Shown here: positions 54,765 to 60,082 of the stretch, in pieces
How the letters are laid out: the number at the start of each line of letters is the position of its first letter
Position numbering within the stretch: the first letter of the stretch is position 1
NCBI GenBank assembly: GCA_947586255.1
Contig: CANPXP010000011.1
Coordinates: 1 to 60,082, forward strand
Reading direction: 5' to 3'
Source of the DNA: an uncultured Lachnospiraceae bacterium
Lineage (GTDB): Bacteria > Bacillota > Clostridia > Lachnospirales > Lachnospiraceae
DNA: 60,082 nucleotides
Program-made: the position numbers and the translations under genes
Notes under the pieces: generated by a model
Databases searched by the model: none
Told to the model about the DNA's origin: nothing
Seen by the model: the letters and a program-made list of their open reading frames with translations, nothing else

Positions 54765-55589
54765 ATGAAAAATGAAAAGACCTACGAACTGGTGCTTACG
54801 GCACTGTTCACCGCCATAATCGTGATTATGGCATTCACACCGCTGGGATATATCCCGCTTGTAGTCATCAACGCGACGATTATTCATATCCCGGTCATCC
54901 TGGGAGCGCTATTTCTCGGACCGAAGAAAGGTGCATTTTTGGGATTCGTATTCGGTTTTACCAGCTTCATCAACAACACATTCAAGGCGTCGACGGCGTC
55001 GGCGTTCGTATTCTCGCCCGTGCTCGCCTACAATATGGTCGGTGTATCCGGCGTCTTCAAGAGCCTGTACATCTGCTTTGTGCCGAGAATTCTGGTGGGC
55101 GTTGTCCCCTATTTCGTCTATCTCCTGATCCGCAAAGCGCTCGGCGGCGGACAGGGAACGGGCAAGATTGTTGTGAACGCTGTGGCATCTTTGATTCTGT
55201 TAATCTCTGTCAGAGCATTTTTGATACGTCTGTTTCCAGAGGCGCTGAGCGCGGCCGTATGTACCGTGATCGGGCTGAGCGCGGGCATCGTGCTGATGAT
55301 TGTGCTCACGCTGAGCGGCAGTAAGAGGGAGAACGCCAGCGTCGCGCTCGCCTACGCGGGGCTCGCGGGGGCATATACGAACACGCTTTTCGTCATGAGC
55401 GGCATCTTTATTCTGTATAAAGATGCTTACGCGCAGGCGGTCGGCGTGGCGGGCGAAGCGGTGCTCGACGTAATCATGGGCGTGGTGACGTTCAACGGCA
55501 TCGTGGAGGCGGTGGTCGCCGCGATCATCGTGGCCGGCGTCGGCTTCGCGCTGACGCGGATCAAACCGGTCTATTCTATGAAGAAGTAA
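54765..55589 (+). CDS. ECF transporter S-component, probably for pantothenate
   Basis: A 274-residue membrane protein starting at the ATG after AGGAGG. About nine hydrophobic segments, including ELVLTALFTAIIVIMAFTPLG and GAFLGFVFGFTSFINNTF, match energy-coupling-factor substrate-binding proteins. It is longer than most S-components (about 180-200 residues) because of extra C-terminal segments. Direct linkage to coaX and coaBC points to pantothenate or a related CoA precursor; the sequence itself does not fix the substrate. The shared ATPase and T subunits are not in the window. Confidence 0.7.
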   Translation: MKNEKTYELVLTALFTAIIVIMAFTPLGYIPLVVINATIIHIPVILGALFLGPKKGAFLGFVFGFTSFINNTFKASTASAFVFSPVLAYNMVGVSGVFKSLYICFVPRILVGVVPYFVYLLIRKALGGGQGTGKIVVNAVASLILLISVRAFLIRLFPEALSAAVCTVIGLSAGIVLMIVLTLSGSKRENASVALAYAGLAGAYTNTLFVMSGIFILYKDAYAQAVGVAGEAVLDVIMGVVTFNGIVEAVVAAIIVAGVGFALTRIKPVYSMKK

Positions 55590-55642
55590 AGGCGCGATAT
55601 TTGTGAAGCGCGCGATTAAAGATACAATACAAGGAGATTCAA

Positions 55643-56413
55643 ATGATTCTGGCAATTGACATCGGCAATACCAATATCGTGATCGGCTGTATTGAGAAGG
55701 AACAGGTGCGGTTCGTGGAGCGCGTCTCCACGAACCTGTCCAAGACGGAGCTCGAGTATGTGGTGGAGTTTCGGACACTTTTTGACCTGTACCGCATCGA
55801 TATAGAGGATATCGACGGCAGCATCATCTCCTCGGTGGTGCCGCCGCTCAACAATATCGTGAAGGCCGCGCTGCAGAAGCTGTTCCACCGGCCGCCCCTT
55901 CTGGTGGGTCCCGGCGTGAAGACAGGGCTGAACATTCTGATGGACAATCCGGGGCAGCTGGGCTCGGATCTGGTGGTCAACGCGGTTGCCGGCCTGCACT
56001 ATTACGGCGCGCCCATCATCATGATCGACATGGGGACGGCCACCACGATCAGTGTGGTGGATGACAGAAAGAACTATATCGGCGGCATGATCCTGCCGGG
56101 CGTCAAGGTGTCCCTGGATTCCCTGGTCAACCGCACCTCGCAGCTGCCGCGCATCAGCCTGGACGCGCCGAAGCGGGTGATCGGCAAGAATACCATCGAG
56201 TGCATGAAGAGCGGTATCGTGATGGGACAGGCGGCGTGCCTGGACGGCATGATCGAGCGGATCTATGACGAGCTGGGCTACGAGGCTCCGGTGGTCGCGA
56301 CAGGCGGGCTGTCCGGCAGCATCGTGCCGTACTGTAAGAAAAAGATCGTCTACGACAATGAGCTGACCCTGAAGGGGCTCGGCATCATCTATCGCAAAAA
56401 TGTGGAAGAATAG
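55643..56413 (+). CDS. coaX: Type III pantothenate kinase
   Basis: A 256-residue ASKHA-fold kinase, the first step of CoA synthesis. MILAIDIGNTNIVIGCIEKE is the phosphate-1 motif, GPGVKTGLNI and GSDLVVNAVAGLHYYG the substrate region, and IMIDMGTATTISVVDD and GGMILPGVKVS the later blocks. It is normal in length. CoaX enzymes are not inhibited by CoA. It follows the S-component by 53 bases and runs toward coaBC. Confidence 0.96.
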   Translation: MILAIDIGNTNIVIGCIEKEQVRFVERVSTNLSKTELEYVVEFRTLFDLYRIDIEDIDGSIISSVVPPLNNIVKAALQKLFHRPPLLVGPGVKTGLNILMDNPGQLGSDLVVNAVAGLHYYGAPIIMIDMGTATTISVVDDRKNYIGGMILPGVKVSLDSLVNRTSQLPRISLDAPKRVIGKNTIECMKSGIVMGQAACLDGMIERIYDELGYEAPVVATGGLSGSIVPYCKKKIVYDNELTLKGLGIIYRKNVEE

Positions 56414-56441
56414 AGAGAGCACAGGAAAACGGAGTGAGACT

Positions 56442-57635
56442 ATGCTGCAGGGGAAAAAGATTCTTCTCGGCGTGACGGGGTCGATCGCGGCTTACAAGAT
56501 CGCGTCCCTCGCCAGTATGCTGAAGAAGAAGGGGGCGGACGTGACTGTCTTCATGACGGCGAACGCCGTGAATTTTATCAACCCGATCACCTTCGAGACG
56601 CTGACGGGAAATAAGTGTCTGGTGGACACTTTTGACAGGAATTTTGAGTTCCAGGTGGAGCACGTGTCGCTGGCCAAACAGGCGGCTGCCTTTCTGGTGG
56701 CGCCGGCGTCGGCGGACGTGATCGCCAAGGCGGCGCACGGCATCGCGGACGATATGCTCACGACCACGCTGCTGGCCTGTACCTGCCCGAAGCTCTTCGC
56801 GCCGGCGATGAATACCCGCATGTACCGAAACCCTATTGTGCAGGACAATCTGCGGAGGCTTGCGCGCTACGGCATGGAGGTGATCGACCCTGCGGCGGGA
56901 TATCTGGCCTGCGGCGACACGGGGGAGGGCAAGATGCCCGAGCCGGAGACGCTCTGCGAATATCTCGTGAAGGCGCTGACAACGAAGGACATGGCAGGAC
57001 TCAAGGTGCTCGTCACGGCGGGGCCGACACAGGAGAAGATCGATCCTGTGCGCTATATCAGCAACCACTCCACGGGCAAGATGGGATACGCCGTCGCGCG
57101 CGCGGCGATGCTGCGCGGCGCCGAGGTGACGCTGGTTACGGGCAGGACTAGCCTGCAGCCGCCCATAGGCGTGCGCACCGTGCCTGTCGTGTCCGCGGCG
57201 GACATGGCACAGGCGGTCAAGGAGGCAGCGCCCGATCAGGACATCATCGTCAAGGCGGCGGCGGTGGCGGATTACCGGCCGGCGCAGGCGGCGGACGAGA
57301 AGATGAAGAAGGGCGACGGGGAACTGTCGATCGCGCTCACGCGCACGGAGGATATCCTTGCCTGGCTCGGCGCGCACAGAAGAGACGGGCAGTTTCTGTG
57401 CGGCTTCTCCATGGAGACGGAGCATATGCTGGAAAATTCCCGTGCGAAGCTTGAGAAAAAAAATATCGATATGATCGTCGCCAACAATGTAAAGCAGGAA
57501 GGCGCGGGCTTCGGGACGGACACGAACGTGGTGACCGTTCTGACAAAGGACGGGACTGAGGAACTGCCTCTGATGAGCAAGGAGGATGTGGCCGACAGGC
57601 TGTTCGACGCGATTCTTGCCCGCAGGACATCATAA
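56442..57635 (+). CDS. coaBC: Bifunctional phosphopantothenoylcysteine synthetase/decarboxylase
   Basis: A 397-residue fusion protein. The flavin decarboxylase half (CoaC) starts LLGVTGSIAAYKIASL and carries FAPAMNTRM and the CGDTGEGKMPEPE loop. The synthetase half (CoaB) begins near residue 185 (LKVLVTAGPTQEKIDPVRYIS; NHSTGKMGYAVA). It converts 4'-phosphopantothenate with cysteine to 4'-phosphopantetheine in two steps. The start is the ATG shortly after the coaX stop; the upstream frame overlaps coaX. Uptake, phosphorylation and this enzyme make one path. Confidence 0.96.
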   Translation: MLQGKKILLGVTGSIAAYKIASLASMLKKKGADVTVFMTANAVNFINPITFETLTGNKCLVDTFDRNFEFQVEHVSLAKQAAAFLVAPASADVIAKAAHGIADDMLTTTLLACTCPKLFAPAMNTRMYRNPIVQDNLRRLARYGMEVIDPAAGYLACGDTGEGKMPEPETLCEYLVKALTTKDMAGLKVLVTAGPTQEKIDPVRYISNHSTGKMGYAVARAAMLRGAEVTLVTGRTSLQPPIGVRTVPVVSAADMAQAVKEAAPDQDIIVKAAAVADYRPAQAADEKMKKGDGELSIALTRTEDILAWLGAHRRDGQFLCGFSMETEHMLENSRAKLEKKNIDMIVANNVKQEGAGFGTDTNVVTVLTKDGTEELPLMSKEDVADRLFDAILARRTS

Positions 57636-57656
57636 GAGGAAAGGAGGCGCAGGAGC

Positions 57657-59018
57657 TTGATACAGGATCTGACAGAGGGAAATTCCGGCAGGGTGCTGTT
57701 TCGCTATACGGTTCCCATGTTTATCAGCGTGGCGTTCCAGCAGATTTATAATATAGCGGACAGCATGATAGCGGGCCGGTTCGCTGGAGAGGACGCGCTG
57801 GCGGCGGTGGGCGCTTCCTATCCGATCACCATGATTTTCATGGCGGTGGCGGTGGGCTGCAACATCGGCTGTTCCGTCGTCATCTCCCAGCTGTTCGGGG
57901 CAAAGCGCTACAGGGAACTGAAAACCGCCGTCTCCACGGTTCTGCTCGTGGGCTTTGTCCTGTCGGCGCTTCTCACCGTGGCAGGACTTTTGACGACCGC
58001 GCCCATGATGCGCGCGATCCGGACGCCGGACAATATTTTCGCCGACGGGGCGCTTTATCTGCGCATTTATATCGGCGGCTTTGTCTTCCTGTTCCTGTAC
58101 AATGTGGTGACGGGTATGTTCAACTCGCTGGGAGACTCCAGGACGCCGCTGTATTTTCTGATCGGTTCCTCCGTCGGGAATATCCTGTTAGACCTGCTGT
58201 TTGTGGCGGTGTTCCACTGGGGCGTCGCCGGCGTGGCGTGGGCCACCTTTATCGCTCAGGGCGCGGCCTGTATTCTGGCGCTTCTGGCCTTTCGCGCAAG
58301 GCTGCGGGAGGTGGACGACGCCGCAGGGGCGGACGGCGGGCGTCTGAAGGCGCCGGTCTTTTCCGGGGAGATGCTTGGGAAGATCGCGCTGGTGGCGGTG
58401 CCGAGCATCTTACAGCAGAGTTTTGTCTCCGTGGGTAATATTTTCATCCAGAGTCTGGTCAATTCCTATGGATCGGACGTGATCGCCGGCTACTCCGCGG
58501 CGGTGAAGCTCAACACCTTTGTCATCACGGGCTTTACGACCTTCGGGAACGGTGTGTCCGGCTTTGTGGCGCAGAATCTCGGCGCGGGACGGACGAAGCG
58601 GATCAGGGAGAGCTTTCGCGCGGGAATCGGGATCGCGCTTGCCGTGGCGGTGTGCTTCGGGGCGTTGTACTTCTTCGCCGGCGGGGCGATGATGGGACTT
58701 TTTCTGGAGGATGCGTCGGGGACGGCGATGGACACCGGGGTGCTCTTTTTGAAGATCGTGTCGCCCTTCTATCTCGTGGTCTCCCTGAAACTGATCGCGG
58801 ATGGCGTGCTGCGCGGCGCGGAGGCGATGCGGTATTTTATGGTGTCCACCTTCACGGATCTGATCCTCAGAGTCGTTCTGGCGTACATTCTGTCGGCGCC
58901 CTTCGGCTCGGCGGGCATCTGGCTCTCGTGGCCGGTGGGCTGGGGCGTGGCGACGGCGCTGTCGGTTCTGTTTTATCACAGGGTGACAGGGCGGATCGAG
59001 GGCAGGCAGGGCCGGTAA
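57657..59018 (+). CDS. MATE-family efflux transporter
   Basis: A 453-residue protein with twelve membrane segments in two halves. Typical blocks are YTVPMFISVAFQQIYNIADSM near residue 15, SYPITMIFMAVAVGCNIGCSV and, in the second half, GFVAQNLGAGRTKRIRESF. The start is a TTG nine bases after AGGAGG. MATE pumps export drugs or metabolites using Na+ or H+; the substrate cannot be told. It is 21 bases after coaBC and may be read through with it. Confidence 0.9.
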   Translation: MIQDLTEGNSGRVLFRYTVPMFISVAFQQIYNIADSMIAGRFAGEDALAAVGASYPITMIFMAVAVGCNIGCSVVISQLFGAKRYRELKTAVSTVLLVGFVLSALLTVAGLLTTAPMMRAIRTPDNIFADGALYLRIYIGGFVFLFLYNVVTGMFNSLGDSRTPLYFLIGSSVGNILLDLLFVAVFHWGVAGVAWATFIAQGAACILALLAFRARLREVDDAAGADGGRLKAPVFSGEMLGKIALVAVPSILQQSFVSVGNIFIQSLVNSYGSDVIAGYSAAVKLNTFVITGFTTFGNGVSGFVAQNLGAGRTKRIRESFRAGIGIALAVAVCFGALYFFAGGAMMGLFLEDASGTAMDTGVLFLKIVSPFYLVVSLKLIADGVLRGAEAMRYFMVSTFTDLILRVVLAYILSAPFGSAGIWLSWPVGWGVATALSVLFYHRVTGRIEGRQGR

Positions 59019-59120
59019 GCGGCTCGGGCGGACGAATATTAATATTGCAAGCGCCGTCGCGGAAAGCACTTTTAGATACGAAGAGAAACAGGAGAGAACC
59101 GCAGAGCGGGAAAGGAAGAT

Positions 59121-59669
59121 ATGATGCGGATCGGAATGGGATATGACGTACATCGGCTCACACAGGGCAGAAAGCTGATTATGGGAGGAGTGGAGATTCC
59201 CTATGAAAAAGGGCTGCTCGGCCACTCCGATGCGGACGTGCTCCTGCACGCCGTTATGGACGCGCTGCTTGGCGCGGCCGCGCTGGGGGACATCGGGAAA
59301 CACTTCCCGGACACGGATCCGGCGTACAAAGGGATTTCTTCTCTGAAACTGCTCGGGCATGTGGGAGAGCTGCTTCAGGAGAACGGTTTTCTGATTGAGA
59401 ATATCGACGCGACGATCATCGCGCAGGCGCCCAAGATGCGTCCCTACATCGATACGATGCGCCAAAACATTGCCCGGACGCTGGAGATTGAGCCCGGGCA
59501 GGTGAACGTTAAGGCGACCACCGAGGAAGGGCTGGGCTTCACGGGGAGCGGCGAGGGCATCTCGGCGCAGGCGATCTGTATGCTCGCCACGCCCAGGGAA
59601 CTCTACAGTGAGGACGTTGCGGCGCGAGGCTGTGAGGGCTGCGGCGGCTGTCCGGCAAAATCGAATTGA
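59121..59669 (+). CDS. ispF: MECDP synthase (IspF) with Cys-rich tail
   Basis: A 182-residue enzyme that makes the cyclic diphosphate of the MEP isoprenoid pathway. GMGYDVHRL has the zinc-binding Asp and His, [21 protein letters not shown] the second site, and [16 protein letters not shown] the C-terminal block. The usual length is about 157. Here 20 or more residues are added, ending [15 protein letters not shown], with three Cys within six residues. This tail could bind metal or a partner; this is inference. Two ATGs start in frame. No ispD is adjacent, so it is not a fusion. Confidence 0.93.
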   Translation: MMRIGMGYDVHRLTQGRKLIMGGVEIPYEKGLLGHSDADVLLHAVMDALLGAAALGDIGKHFPDTDPAYKGISSLKLLGHVGELLQENGFLIENIDATIIAQAPKMRPYIDTMRQNIARTLEIEPGQVNVKATTEEGLGFTGSGEGISAQAICMLATPRELYSEDVAARGCEGCGGCPAKSN

Positions 59670-59694
59670 CAAACAGTTATTTTTTTCATATTTT
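59666..59694 (+). promoter_or_regulatory. Promoter of cysE
   Basis: TTGACA overlaps the ispF stop, and TATTTT lies 17 bases after it. The leader is short and holds no T-box or S-box. Confidence 0.55.
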
Positions 59695-59739
59695 ATAGTA
59701 GTGAGAAAAGCACAGACTCTATTATAGAAGGAATCGGAC

Positions 59740-60082
59740 ATGGGTTTTATCGGAAATATTCGGGAGGAAATAAAGCTCATACGCGAGCGCGACCCGGCGA
59801 TACACTCCAATATGGAGGTGTTTCTGTATCCAAGCTTCAAGGTGATGATCTACTATAGGATGGCGCACAGGCTGTACCTGAAGGGGCACTATTTCCTGGC
59901 GAGGTGGATTTCCCAGAAGGCTGTCCGCAGGACGGGAATCGAGATTCATCCCGGTGCGCAGATCGGCAAAGGATTCTTTATCGATCACGGCAACGGCGTC
60001 ATTATAGGAGAGACCACGGTGATCGGCGACAATGTGACGCTGTATCAGGGCGTGACCCTGGGCGGCACCGGCAAGGAGCAGG
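59740..60082 (+). CDS. cysE: Serine O-acetyltransferase (3' end outside window)
   Basis: The first 114 residues of a hexapeptide-repeat acetyltransferase that makes O-acetylserine for cysteine synthesis. [23 protein letters not shown] is the N-terminal helix pair, [11 protein letters not shown] the core, and the left-handed helix starts at [21 protein letters not shown] with [23 protein letters not shown] is the active-site loop. The N terminus is shorter than in E. coli CysE, which is usual in Firmicutes. The ATG follows AAGGAA. Confidence 0.9.
   Translation, partial: MGFIGNIREEIKLIRERDPAIHSNMEVFLYPSFKVMIYYRMAHRLYLKGHYFLARWISQKAVRRTGIEIHPGAQIGKGFFIDHGNGVIIGETTVIGDNVTLYQGVTLGGTGKEQ

Noticed and set aside
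59670-59739. T-box or S-box riboswitch before cysE
   Set aside because: The leader is only about 45 bases and lacks the conserved motifs.
1-60082. tRNA or rRNA genes
   Set aside because: No cloverleaf or rRNA sequence was recognised by eye; a tRNA scan would be needed to exclude them.

Overview
The window looks like a chromosomal segment of a spore-forming Clostridia-class Firmicute, most likely Lachnospiraceae-like with fairly GC-rich coding DNA. The evidence is a set of sporulation genes (the spore protease gpr, spoIIP and a SigK-type sigma factor), strong GGAGG ribosome binding sites with GTG/TTG starts as well as ATG, and Clostridial gene neighbourhoods. All calls come from reading motifs. 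No database search was run, and family names rest on recognition.

Layout. 0-5.3 kb: two adjacent GH94-type glycoside phosphorylase genes, the first cut by the window edge. 5.4-9.4 kb: a degenerate GGDEF protein, a PurF-like protein without the N-terminal cysteine, and a zinc-ribbon/TPM-domain pair. 9.4-18.5 kb: rpsT (minus strand), gpr, spoIIP, lepA, hemW, a SigK-type factor, an HD-domain protein and pilT. 18.5-21.3 kb: an AT-rich insert with a small-protein/GNAT pair, a lone HicB-type antitoxin and an XRE regulator. 21.5-26.1 kb: comM, dprA, pilB. 26.3-30.5 kb: an ECF sigma operon with membrane partners, a DUF5721-like gene, degV and a DUF1294 gene. 30.5-36.0 kb: a divergent arginine locus, with argG (frameshifted) facing a GNAT gene, argJ, argB and argD. 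36.0-38.2 kb: an orphan solute-binding protein and a small YdcZ-type membrane protein. 38.3-44.6 kb: comEA, a two-component system, a GerMN lipoprotein and comEC in one apparent operon. 44.6-51.2 kb: tandem repeats, an Rpn-type nuclease homologue, a GGDEF-EAL protein and a hybrid histidine kinase. 51.3-60.1 kb: purC, an OPT transporter with an internal stop, a PqqD-like protein, a probable pantothenate ECF S-component with coaX and coaBC, a MATE exporter, ispF and the start of cysE.

Themes. DNA uptake and processing genes (pilT, pilB, comM, dprA, comEA, comEC) are spread over 17-45 kb. The acquired-looking insert separates pilT from comM-dprA-pilB. The pantothenate set forms one path: uptake, phosphorylation, then CoaBC steps toward CoA. 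Two core-metabolism or transport genes are interrupted: argG by a one-base loss and the OPT gene by an in-frame TAA. Either could be real decay or a sequence error.

The strongest unexplained signal is a 10-base word, TTATGTAAAC, found seven times. All copies are inside genes; six are in frame as Tyr-Val-Asn codons, and four lie in the comEA-comEC operon. Other signals are a shared palindrome, TTGTATANTATACAA, at two places in the insert, and a block of nested hairpins at 28.96-29.10 kb.
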